Below are positions 27,851-36,172 of a stretch of DNA of 64,000 nt, in pieces; within the stretch, counting starts at the first letter, position 1, and each line of letters begins with the position of its first letter. Origin of the DNA: Acetomicrobium flavidum (GTDB taxonomy: Bacteria > Synergistota > Synergistia > Synergistales > Acetomicrobiaceae); assembly GCF_900129645.1 (NCBI RefSeq), contig NZ_FSQZ01000001.1:434001-498000 (forward strand). Direction: 5' to 3'. Made by a program: the position numbers and the translations under genes. The notes beneath the pieces are model-generated. The model worked only from the letters and a program-made list of their open reading frames with translations, searched no databases and was not told the DNA's origin.

Positions 27851-28445
27851 CCATGAAGGCCTCCACCAGCTTACAAATTTCAACAAAGACTACGTCCTTA
27901 TCCCTATCGGAAGAGACTCGTTTGATCCTTTGGGGGTCCTCTTCAAAGACCTTCACATAACCGTGCCGCACCCTGCAGAGAAAGCCCTCCTCCTCCAAGC
28001 GATCGGGTGCTTTTCTGGACCTTATCCTATCCATAGCCGTTTTTATAGGTACATCCAGCCATACGGTGAGGTCCGGCACGGGTAGCATCATGATGGAAAA
28101 AAGCCTTTTCATCTCATCCACGGGCAATCCCCTGCCCCAACCTTGATAAGCAAGGGTTGAATCGATGTAGCGCTCACATATCACCGTCAAGCCATTGGAT
28201 AAGGCCGGCATTATCTGCTCGTGCACGTGCTCGTATCTATCGGCCATGAAGAGAAAAAACTCGCTCCAGGAGCGCCATTCGTGATGGAGCAGAAGTTCAC
28301 GCAGCATGTCGCCATGGCTCCAACCCCCCGGTTCTCGGGTTAAAAGCACCATGCCCTTCCCAAGCAGATTGGACAGATGCTCGTACAATCTCGATGCCTG
28401 CGTAGATTTGCCTGAACCATCGATCCCCTCAAATGTAATGAACAA
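27828..28445 (-). CDS. tmk: Thymidylate kinase
   Basis: A 205-residue P-loop kinase that phosphorylates dTMP. FITFEGIDGSGKSTQA at the N-terminus is the P-loop; ERYIDSTLAYQGWGRG (about residue 96) is the DR(Y/H) substrate segment and its lid. The TTG at 28445 gives the family-standard MFITFEGIDG start and is nine bases after GAGG; a GTG three codons earlier overlaps the ribosome site. It supplies the step after ThyX. Confidence 0.94.
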   Translation of the reverse strand: MFITFEGIDGSGKSTQASRLYEHLSNLLGKGMVLLTREPGGWSHGDMLRELLLHHEWRSWSEFFLFMADRYEHVHEQIMPALSNGLTVICERYIDSTLAYQGWGRGLPVDEMKRLFSIMMLPVPDLTVWLDVPIKTAMDRIRSRKAPDRLEEEGFLCRVRHGYVKVFEEDPQRIKRVSSDRDKDVVFVEICKLVEAFMDESGKRR

Positions 28446-28456
28446 CCATACCACCC

Positions 28457-29818
28457 TCAGAAGTTGTAGTATACACCAACCGACTCGCGCCTCTCGTCGT
28501 CTAGTTCGTCATGGCGAAACAGCAGCCCATATCCGTCCCTAAGCCTGAGACGCCCTTCAAGTGACCATGCCCCCGATCCGTCATCCCACCATTTGCCTAT
28601 CAATTGCAGCGGAAATAAAGCAGGGTCTCCCCACTTAAACCCAAGCCCAAGATCATCTCGCACCAGCCCTCCCCAAAGGGAAAGCGAATGCCACTTATAT
28701 CCGTAGCTGAACGAAAAATCGCTTCCGTCTCCTATATCGTCTACGCCAAAGAGCAAAAAGGTAGGTCTATCTTTCATGCCGATTGCCACATTGACGTCTG
28801 CATAGGCGTCATCGCCCTTGCCAAAGGTCTTTCCTCTTAGAGAGACATCTCCTTTGACCTCCATCTTTTGGATGGTCTTCAAAGCCTTTTGCGCAACTTC
28901 CTGGGTTTCCTTGACGTCTTGCAGCAATTTGGGCAGGTTTCCCTTCGCTTGTTTGTCCTCCTCTGCGCCGAAGAAGGTGGCATCGAGTTCATTTACAAAC
29001 TGTTCTACAGCCGACGCCGCATCGCTCATGTTTTTCATGAGATTTTTAATGTCGCTGGCAAAGGGGCTATCTTCATCCAATTGTCTTACGATAAGGCTCA
29101 ACCTATAGGTCAGGTCTCTGGCTGACTTGATCACTCCTCTTAAATCCTGCCTGTTTTCCTCAAGCATTACATTGGCATTCGACACCAGATCGTTGGCGCT
29201 GTCAAAAAAAGTGCCCATGCGCTTTTGGCTGTCGGCCAAAAAGACCTTTCCCTGGTCTGCAAGCTCTCCCAATCGCCTGGAAGCTTCCCTAGCGTCGCTT
29301 AAAAAATAAGGTAGCTCTTTCACCGCCCTTTTTAGATCTTCCATCTCCTCGTCTCCGACAAGCCCGCTTATGCCATCCAAAAAGGAACGAAGGGAGTTCA
29401 AGTTTTGCTCTATTTCCGCCAATACGCTCCATACGTCAGGAGTGGCTACCCCCCTTACCGGGCCCGGCGGCACTATAAATTCATCGCTCCTTCCTCTCCT
29501 TATCTGGAGGGAAGATTCTCCAAGAAGTCCCCCTCCCTGCACGAAAAACTGACTGTCGGAGGGTATCTTTATGTCTCCTTTTATGAAGGCTAGCGCTTTT
29601 ACTCCATCATCGGTTAAAAGAACATCCTTTATATAGCCTGAGTCGACACCGGATATGTAAATTGGAGCTCCAGGCGGTAGGCCCTTTGCATCGGACAACA
29701 AGACCTCCAATATGTAGCCCTTCTCATGCACCAGGCGACCGCCCGACACAAAGATCAATCCACCGAGCAACACCAGGCCAAAGAACACGACAAGGCCGAT
29801 CTTTATCTCGCGTTTCAT
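28457..29818 (-). CDS. mlaD: MlaD-type MCE protein with C-terminal beta-barrel-like region
   Basis: A 453-residue lipid-transport protein. One N-terminal membrane helix (IGLVVFFGLVLLGGLIFVSGG) is followed by one MCE domain (about 35-115: LEVLLSDAKGLPPGAPIYISGVDSG) and a long helical region (about 130-300). The last about 140 residues are rich in alternating aromatic/hydrophobic strands, ending VGVYYNF. That ending, with a terminal Phe, is the mark of outer-membrane beta-barrels. The protein could thus span the envelope. Such fused MlaD bridges have been described in the diderm firmicute Veillonella parvula. It overlaps mlaF by 4 bp (ATGA). Confidence 0.85.
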   Translation of the reverse strand: MKREIKIGLVVFFGLVLLGGLIFVSGGRLVHEKGYILEVLLSDAKGLPPGAPIYISGVDSGYIKDVLLTDDGVKALAFIKGDIKIPSDSQFFVQGGGLLGESSLQIRRGRSDEFIVPPGPVRGVATPDVWSVLAEIEQNLNSLRSFLDGISGLVGDEEMEDLKRAVKELPYFLSDAREASRRLGELADQGKVFLADSQKRMGTFFDSANDLVSNANVMLEENRQDLRGVIKSARDLTYRLSLIVRQLDEDSPFASDIKNLMKNMSDAASAVEQFVNELDATFFGAEEDKQAKGNLPKLLQDVKETQEVAQKALKTIQKMEVKGDVSLRGKTFGKGDDAYADVNVAIGMKDRPTFLLFGVDDIGDGSDFSFSYGYKWHSLSLWGGLVRDDLGLGFKWGDPALFPLQLIGKWWDDGSGAWSLEGRLRLRDGYGLLFRHDELDDERRESVGVYYNF

Positions 29819-30582
29819 GGGGCATTCCCCCTTTGGCGTATCGATTTAGTGCCCAAAAGAAATGCGGCGACTTCCGGATCATTACTTGCTTCCCACTCCT
29901 CGGGTGTTCCCTGCCATACAATATCCCCTTCCTTCATGAGGAATATGCGATCGGCGATTCCGAGAGCGGACACCACATCATGGGTAACGGTCATGGCAGA
30001 GACGTTATATTTCCTGCTCAAATTGGCCACTAGGCGATCTATGTGTCTAGCCGTCTGAGGATCTAACCCGGTCGTCGGCTCGTCCAGCAATAGAAACGAA
30101 GGATTGTAAACGAGTGCGCGGGCAAGGGCTACCCTCTTTCTCATCCCGCCTGACAAATCGGCAGGCATCAGGTCCTCTATACCGGACAGCTCTACAGACT
30201 CAAGCATCGCAGACACCATCTCACGCATCCTTTTTTCGTCTTTGATCTCCAGGCAGTAGCGAAGGGGAAATGCCACGTTCTCGAAAACGGTCATGGAGTC
30301 AAACAGGGCTCCGCCTTGAAATACTATGCCAATTCTTTTGCGTATCTCGATCAATTCTCTCTCGGAAAGGTGAGTTATATCATTTCCATAAAGAATTATC
30401 TTGCCGTCATCCGGCTCAATCAATCTTGATATCGATCGCAGCACGGTCGTCTTGCCACACCCGGAAGGTCCCATCAAGGCGGCTATCTCCCCTTTATTAA
30501 CAGAAAGGGAAAGGCCTTTCAAGACGATTTTGTCGCCAAAGGATTTTTTAATGCCCTCCAGGCGCAATATTTCCTCTTCCAT
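29815..30582 (-). CDS. mlaF: Mla ABC transporter ATPase
   Basis: A 255-residue ABC ATPase: Walker A GPSGCGKTTVL (about residue 37), Q-loop GIVFQGGALFDSMTV, signature LSGGMRKRVALARAL and Walker B SFLLLDEPTTGLDP. The SGGMRKR signature is typical of the MlaF/Ttg2A branch. It powers phospholipid movement through the MlaE-MlaD complex at the inner membrane. The ATG overlaps the mlaE stop (TAATG). Confidence 0.93.
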   Translation of the reverse strand: MEEEILRLEGIKKSFGDKIVLKGLSLSVNKGEIAALMGPSGCGKTTVLRSISRLIEPDDGKIILYGNDITHLSERELIEIRKRIGIVFQGGALFDSMTVFENVAFPLRYCLEIKDEKRMREMVSAMLESVELSGIEDLMPADLSGGMRKRVALARALVYNPSFLLLDEPTTGLDPQTARHIDRLVANLSRKYNVSAMTVTHDVVSALGIADRIFLMKEGDIVWQGTPEEWEASNDPEVAAFLLGTKSIRQRGNAP

Positions 30583-31361
30583 TAGACCCTTCCTCCAAAA
30601 AGAACGGTCGAAAGCATATAGTTAAGGATCAAAATAAACATGTTACTCCATACGACGGCAAGGGTCGTGGTCTCGCCGACCCCCTTTGCGCCCCCTTGAG
30701 CCCGAAATCCACAGGCACAGGCCACTATGGCAATTACGAATCCAAATACTAGGGATTTAATTAACCCTCCGTTTATGTCATACGTCGATACCAAGATCCT
30801 TATGGAATCCCTGAACATGAGCGAATGCACGCCACGGACCGCAACGTAGAGATACCCTCCAAATGTCCCGACGACCATGGAATATATGGTCAAAATAGGC
30901 ACCATTATCAGGCTGGCCAAGATTCTTGGCAATCCCACGAAGACGTACTCGTCCAATCCGAAGGCCCTTAGGGCGTCCAGCTGTTCCGTGACCTTCATCG
31001 TGCCTATCTCGGCCGCCATGGAAGACCCTACCCTTCCCGCGACGACAATGCCGGTCAAGACGGGAGACATTTCCCTTACCATGCTTAAGGCGATCACTCC
31101 GCCTATATACCTTGAAGCTCCGAACCTCAAAAATTGGTCTAAGGTCTGTACGGCCATCACCATGCCGGTAAAGGCGCTTATGACTGAGACCATGAACACC
31201 GACTGAACGCCCACCCTCTCAAGCTGTTCGGCTATGGCACGGGTATCCCATTTGGCAAGCGGCCAATGAACCAACACATGAGTTGCCAATGAGGCTATCC
31301 ACCCCAACAAATCCAAAAAGGACACGACAGCCTTGCCCAGGATTTCAATCCATTTATACAT
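30582..31361 (-). CDS. mlaE: Mla ABC transporter permease
   Basis: A 259-residue MlaE (YrbE) permease with five or so membrane helices. Recognisable are VFMVSVISAFTGMVMAVQT, the elbow ALSMVREMSPVLTGIVVAGRVGSSMAAEIGTMKVTEQLDAL (the coupling-helix region that contacts MlaF) and the C-terminal hydrophobic helices. It forms the membrane core through which MlaD passes lipid. It is followed by mlaF and mlaD with no gaps; mlaB and mlaC homologues are not present. Confidence 0.93.
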   Translation of the reverse strand: MYKWIEILGKAVVSFLDLLGWIASLATHVLVHWPLAKWDTRAIAEQLERVGVQSVFMVSVISAFTGMVMAVQTLDQFLRFGASRYIGGVIALSMVREMSPVLTGIVVAGRVGSSMAAEIGTMKVTEQLDALRAFGLDEYVFVGLPRILASLIMVPILTIYSMVVGTFGGYLYVAVRGVHSLMFRDSIRILVSTYDINGGLIKSLVFGFVIAIVACACGFRAQGGAKGVGETTTLAVVWSNMFILILNYMLSTVLFGGRV

Positions 31362-31384
31362 GGCCCTTCCTTACCTTCCCCGCT

Positions 31385-33148
31385 TTAGGGATTCTGATCT
31401 TCCTGTCCCTCACCGACTATGGTCAAAGAACGCCGCAGTAGCCCTTCCACGTAATGATCGGTTTCAAATATGCGAAGCGTTCCCTCTTCCATCCTGCGCT
31501 TTTTCATCTCCGATACCAGTTCGTACTCCTCATCCAGGGGGATGTTTTCTCCTCCCTCATCGCCTTCCTGCTCAAGCAACGGCCCATACAGCAATTCCAC
31601 GATCACTTGATTGTTGGATTCCTCGGCATTGATTTCGTTCAAGAACTCCTTAAAAGAAGTTATAGCCCTCCATCCCGACATGAGAGAAATCTGAGACGGC
31701 TCGGCTATGCCTCCGCCCCTGACCACTACCTCGCACAATCCCGAGGCCTTATCGGGAACCTTTAATGACAGCTTCTTTATCTCCTGCTCGCCACGGAACT
31801 TCCTCAGTGTCACTTGCACTTCCAGGTCCTGGCCCGGCTTGACGTTATCTTTATTAGGTATGTCCAGTTTTTCAATGTAAACGACTTTGGGCTCTCTTGT
31901 AACCTGAAGTTCTACGTGTATTCCGAGAGGCTCAATTTCCTTGAACCTATTTAGAGACATAGACGATACCAATCTCATGATCTCACGGCTGACTATCTGA
32001 TCCATCAGGTCGCTGTCCGAAAAGTACACATTTTTTTTCGTAAAGCCTTCCACGAATCCCTTCCCCTCTACCTTGACGGTGACAAAACCCGTTCCCTCTC
32101 CGATTCTGCCCCAAAGGTCGTCAAATAATCCGAGCAACGCCCCCGGGAGTATCTGATTCATGAGGAAGGGATCGTTTACGACTTGGAAGCGTTTGAAGGC
32201 GGTCGCCCCCGAATCGTCGGAAAACTTGACGGATACCTCCACGCCCTGCGGGAATTGACCAATTCGCCCGGCTATGGCTTGAGGCCTGTCCTGACTTACG
32301 ACCCCCACTATCGAGACAGGGCTTCCCAATTTAAAGGGGCTTTTGATGCTCGGCACGATGTCGTGGACCCACGAGCGGGTCAGGGGATATGATACATTTC
32401 CCCTGTTAAGAAAGGGATGGGCAAAGGCCAGGAAGTTGCCCTTGTCATCGACAGCCGTTAAGGTGCCCGTCGCACCGACGTTCACATCACCCCAGGCAAG
32501 AAGCGCCCCAACAGAATCCCCCGGATGCAGTTTAGCGGCGTAATCCACTTTTATTCCGCCCGGAGGCATGTCGAAGGGCAAAGGTTCTACCTTGCAGTTT
32601 AAATCACCGGACAACTTCTCTGCCCCTCTAGCTCCAATGCCTGATACGATCAGAGGTGCGCTTTTGCTCTGGTTAAACTGGACCTTGCCCTTCTGCATCG
32701 ACCTATCGGCCTGCCAACTCCAAGCCTTACTCATCTCTTCGATGGGCGTGACTAACCCCAAATTATGATCGCTGAAATCCCAACCGTAACCTATGGCTCC
32801 CACTAAGCGGCCGTCTATAAAAAAGGGACTGCCGCTCATGCCTGCAGCTATTCCCCCTATCTTATCGACCAGAGGGCCGCTTGCACGTATGAGGACGAGC
32901 TTTTGAGGTTCCCCGGTGCTGGGGATTATGCTGATAACTTCGGCCGGAAAGGAGATGCGCTCCAGGCCCTTTATCACGGTGATCACCTCTCCACGCATGC
33001 CGGGCCGAAGCTCATTCAAAGGAAATATCGGAACGCTTGGCTTAAAGGATAAGGCGACAGACTCACCGGCAGAAAAAAGCAACGTCAAAGCCGCAACAAA
33101 TGCCGCAAATATCGCGAAAAAACGATTTTTATGAGCAAACATCTTCAA
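31385..33148 (-). CDS. SpoIVB-type (S55) peptidase domain protein
   Basis: A 587-residue exported protein. A signal peptide (about 1-33) is followed by an S55 domain (about 40-260) with LVLIRASGPLVDKIGGIAAGMSGSPFF; the catalytic Ser lies in GMSGSP (residues 103-108), as in SpoIVB. The remaining 330 residues have no known motif and look like beta-rich periplasmic domains. SpoIVB itself cleaves a spore protein, but this organism shows no sporulation genes, so the target is different. It is encoded immediately before mlaEFD and overlaps prfB by 4 bp. Confidence 0.85.
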   Translation of the reverse strand: MKMFAHKNRFFAIFAAFVAALTLLFSAGESVALSFKPSVPIFPLNELRPGMRGEVITVIKGLERISFPAEVISIIPSTGEPQKLVLIRASGPLVDKIGGIAAGMSGSPFFIDGRLVGAIGYGWDFSDHNLGLVTPIEEMSKAWSWQADRSMQKGKVQFNQSKSAPLIVSGIGARGAEKLSGDLNCKVEPLPFDMPPGGIKVDYAAKLHPGDSVGALLAWGDVNVGATGTLTAVDDKGNFLAFAHPFLNRGNVSYPLTRSWVHDIVPSIKSPFKLGSPVSIVGVVSQDRPQAIAGRIGQFPQGVEVSVKFSDDSGATAFKRFQVVNDPFLMNQILPGALLGLFDDLWGRIGEGTGFVTVKVEGKGFVEGFTKKNVYFSDSDLMDQIVSREIMRLVSSMSLNRFKEIEPLGIHVELQVTREPKVVYIEKLDIPNKDNVKPGQDLEVQVTLRKFRGEQEIKKLSLKVPDKASGLCEVVVRGGGIAEPSQISLMSGWRAITSFKEFLNEINAEESNNQVIVELLYGPLLEQEGDEGGENIPLDEEYELVSEMKKRRMEEGTLRIFETDHYVEGLLRRSLTIVGEGQEDQNP

Positions 33149-34264
33149 GCCCCCTTGGCCTTTATTAGGTTTTTGCGCATCCTCAGGTAGGCAAATATGA
33201 AGTCGTCAATATCGCCATCCAAGACCGAATCGACATTGTAGGACGTATAGCCGGTACGATGATCTTTGACCATGGTGTAAGGATGCAATACATACGATCT
33301 AATTTGGCTGCCCCAACCTATCTCCTTCTTCTCTCCGTGAAGATCTTCAAGCTTCTTTTGCTTCTCCTGCTGATACCTTTCGTAGAGCCTGGCCTTGAGA
33401 AGTCGCAGGGCCATCTGCCTGTTCATGTGCTGCGATCTCTCGTTCTGACAAGTGACCACTATGCCCGTAGGGACATGTATGAGCCTCACAGCTGAGTCGG
33501 TCATGTTGACGTACTGTCCCCCAGCGCCGCTTGCCCTAAAGGTCTCCATCTTTATGTCCTCCGGCCTGATCTCTATGTCCACGTCGTCGGGCAACTCCGG
33601 CATTACCTCCACAGAGGCAAAACTGGTATGCCTCCTTTTGGACGAATCGAAGGGGGATATCCTCACCAATCTGTGTATGCCCTTTTCGGCCTTAAGGTAA
33701 CCGTATGAGCAGAAACCCCTTATAAGCACGGTGGCGTACTTTATTCCGGCCTCCTGATCGGGCAAGGCATCTATGACCTGCGTCTCGTAACCGTGCCTTT
33801 CCGCCCAGCGCAAGTACATCCTAAACAACATCTCCGCCCAGTCTTGGGCGTCCAGACCGCCTGCACCCGCATGTACCGTCAGGATCGCGTTAGACTTATC
33901 ATATTCCTCGTCAAGCAAGAGCTCCATCTCTACGGATTCTATTTCCCTTTGAAGACGGGATGCCTTTTCGTAAAATTCAGCCAAAAGCTCTTCATCGTCG
34001 CTCTCTCCGATGAGCTCCGCTAAGATGACCAGCTCTTCATATGCACTCTCCATCTTTTGCCACTGGTCAAGCTTGTCCTGCAGGTAAGATAGTTTTTGTG
34101 TTACGCCTTGAGCATCAGAAGAGGCCCAAAAATCAGGCAATGACGCCCTCTCCAGCAAGGTCTCTGCCTGCTTTTTTATCGAATCTACGTCAAAGGCTTC
34201 CCCGCAGCTCATTTATGGACGAGCGCAGTTCCTCCAAGACAGTTGAAATAGGCTTAAGTTCCAT
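33145..34264 (-). CDS. prfB: Peptide chain release factor 2 (programmed +1 frameshift)
   Basis: A 372-residue RF2 made from two frames. The first, from ATG 34264 (GGGAGG seven bases ahead), encodes MELKPISTVLEELRSSINELRGSL and meets UGA at 34192-34190. A +1 shift at CTT-TGA-C joins it to DVDSIKKQAETLLERA and the rest. The codon-recognition motif is SPF (ISPFDSSKRRHTS), marking RF2, and GGQ is in [14 protein letters not shown]. It reads UAA/UGA. Since UGA is its own stop, low RF2 favours the shift. It is the first gene of the long operon. Confidence 0.96.
34189..34206 (-). other. prfB programmed frameshift site
   Basis: On the minus strand CGGGGAAGCCTTTGAC: a Shine-Dalgarno-like GGGGA three bases before the slippery CTT-TGA-C. 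This is the classical RF2 autoregulatory arrangement; the protein before the stop ends ELRGSL, as in many RF2s. Confidence 0.92.
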
Positions 34265-34358
34265 TGACATTCCTCCCAAATTAATGCATTCTTCATACCT
34301 GGGGTAAAATTTATTATAACATCGACACGAACTTAGACGAGCGGGAGCATGGCGAACA

Positions 34359-35129
34359 ATGTCATTTATAATGAAAAAATTAAAGACGGATAGAGGATAC
34401 ATTCCCTTGTATGAGTTCAATTGCGTAGAATCGACGCAACGCATGGCCAAGGTGCTTTACGACAGATATAAACATGACACCTACGTCGTGTGGGCCAAGG
34501 AACAGCTAAAGGGCAGGGGAAGAAGGGAGAGGGTCTGGCATTCCCCGCGGGGCGGACTATATTTTTCCCTCTTTTACGAAAACCTGGAAGTTCGTTTTCC
34601 CCAACTTGCAAGCCTCGCCTCCGGGCTGGCAATGAGGGAAGCCTTAAAGGAGATTGCCGATATATCCTGCGACCTGAAATGGCCAAACGATATCCTATAT
34701 CGAGACAAAAAGCTTTGTGGTATATTAAGCGAGGCCGCAAGCTGCGGCACAGACGTTCATCGCGTAATAATTGGCGTGGGCGTAAACGTAAATGCCGAGA
34801 TTCCGCATGAGTTGAAGGACATCGCCGTCTGCCTGAAGGAGATAATCGGAAACGAGGTGGATCTCGAAGGTTTGCTGTCCCTCTCCGCCGAAAGGCTCCT
34901 TTTTAGGATTGCGCAACTTGAGACTAAAGAAGGACAGGAAGAGATATTGGACAGTTACAAAAGGCACTGCACGACTCTGGGCTCTACTGTAACCATTATC
35001 TTGGATGAAGGGTCCATTACAGGGCAAGCCATAGATATAACCCAAGAAGGGGCACTGCAGGTCTTAGCGTCAGGCACGTTGCATTCGATAGCTACGGGCG
35101 ATGTCATACATGTAAGAAAAAGGGGGTGA
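34359..35129 (+). CDS. birA: Biotin-[acetyl-CoA-carboxylase] ligase
   Basis: A 256-residue monofunctional biotin protein ligase without the N-terminal DNA-binding domain. Motifs: KGRGRRERVWHSPRGGLYFSL (about residues 50-70, the GRGRxxxxW biotinyl-AMP loop), LKWPNDIL (about 104) and KLCGILSEA, VIIGVGVNVN. It transfers biotin to carboxylase or decarboxylase subunits. The ATG at 34359 is about 12 bases after GGGAG; an ATG at 34348 is in another frame. It is followed by selD after 5 bp, and divergent from prfB. Confidence 0.94.
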   Translation: MSFIMKKLKTDRGYIPLYEFNCVESTQRMAKVLYDRYKHDTYVVWAKEQLKGRGRRERVWHSPRGGLYFSLFYENLEVRFPQLASLASGLAMREALKEIADISCDLKWPNDILYRDKKLCGILSEAASCGTDVHRVIIGVGVNVNAEIPHELKDIAVCLKEIIGNEVDLEGLLSLSAERLLFRIAQLETKEGQEEILDSYKRHCTTLGSTVTIILDEGSITGQAIDITQEGALQVLASGTLHSIATGDVIHVRKRG

Positions 35130-35134
35130 CGTAA

Positions 35135-36172
35135 TTGCGATTGACCGAATTGGCCAGGACGAGCGGTTGAGCAGCCAAATTGGGTCCGGCGGACCTCAAT
35201 AAACTGCTCGATAGGTTTACGCCGCAGGATCACCCCAGGTTGCTTTCCTCATGGAGGGGCGGAGAGGATGCTGCCCTGTGGGTCTTGTCCGACGAACGTG
35301 CCGCTGTTCTTACGGTTGACATCATCACCCCCGTCGTAGACGACCCCTACGTCTGGGGACAGATCGCCGCGGCAAACTCCCTAAGTGACGTCTTTGCCAT
35401 GGGGGGAAGGCCTTTGCTTGCCCTAAATGTCGTTGGATTTCCCATCAATTGTCTCCCCTTGGAGATGCTCTCTTCCATTCTGGAGGGAGGCATGGAAAGG
35501 ACGACAAGGGCAGGAGCCATTGTGGCAGGGGGACACACCGTAGAGGACGAAGAACCCAAATTCGGCCTGGTCGTATACGGCGAAGTGTCCCTCACGGAAA
35601 TATGGTACACAAGGGGAGCTAGACCTGGGGATCAACTAATACTTACCAAACCTCTTGGAAGCGGAGTGCTGGTAACGGCCCTAAAGGCCGATATGCTTGA
35701 GGATGATGAGGCGAACAACCTGATATCAGTGATGACGCAGCTTAACGACCTTCCCTTGCGTTTGCCCAAAGAGATACGGTGCAAAGTTCATGCCTGCACG
35801 GATGTCACGGGTTTTGGGCTGATCGGACATCTGGCGGACATGCTCGGTGAAGACATCAACATAAAGTTATACGCAAAAGAAATACCCCTGCTTAAAGGCG
35901 TATTGCAGAAGGTCTCCATGGGCTTGGTCCCTGCAGGAGCTTACCGCAATAAGGCTTACTACACCGAGGCGGGCAAGGCAGCAAACTTGGAGTCGCTCGA
36001 CGAAGATATGCGGGATGTATTGTTCGATCCCCAGACATCCGGCGGACTGCTTTTGGCCGTCGATCCTTCCGTAGCAAATGAGGCGCTAAAATTGATCAAA
36101 GATGCAGGATTCGAAGAAAGCAGCATCATAGGTGAGGCCGTGCAAGGCTGCGGGAAGATCGAGATAGAATGA
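35135..36172 (+). CDS. selD: Selenide, water dikinase; itself a selenoprotein (Sec12)
   Basis: A 345-residue enzyme making selenophosphate from selenide and ATP. Conventional ORF calling starts at 35180, but the frame continues upstream through TGA 35168-35170 to TTG 35135, preceded by GGGGGTGA. The restored start reads MRLTELARTSG-U-AAKLGPADL, where U12 replaces the active-site Cys and K15 is the conserved Lys. Downstream are DDAALW-like GGEDAALW, ANSLSDVFAMGGRPLLALNVV, and FDPQTSGGLLLAV near the C-terminus. A SECIS-like hairpin follows the TGA. Coupled to birA. Confidence 0.93.
35168..35209 (+). promoter_or_regulatory. Bacterial SECIS element in selD
   Basis: Directly at the UGA: GAGCAG (35169-35174) pairs with CTGCTC (35204-35209); inside, TTGGGTCC (35180-35187) pairs with GGACC-T-CAA (35191-35199) with one bulged U, leaving a GGC loop at 35188-35190. 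A bulged U and G in the apical loop about 17 bases from the UGA fit the SelB-binding SECIS pattern. Confidence 0.8.

Noticed and set aside
34348-34358. Upstream ATG (34348) as birA start
   Set aside because: It is in a different frame from BirA and would yield an unrelated short peptide.
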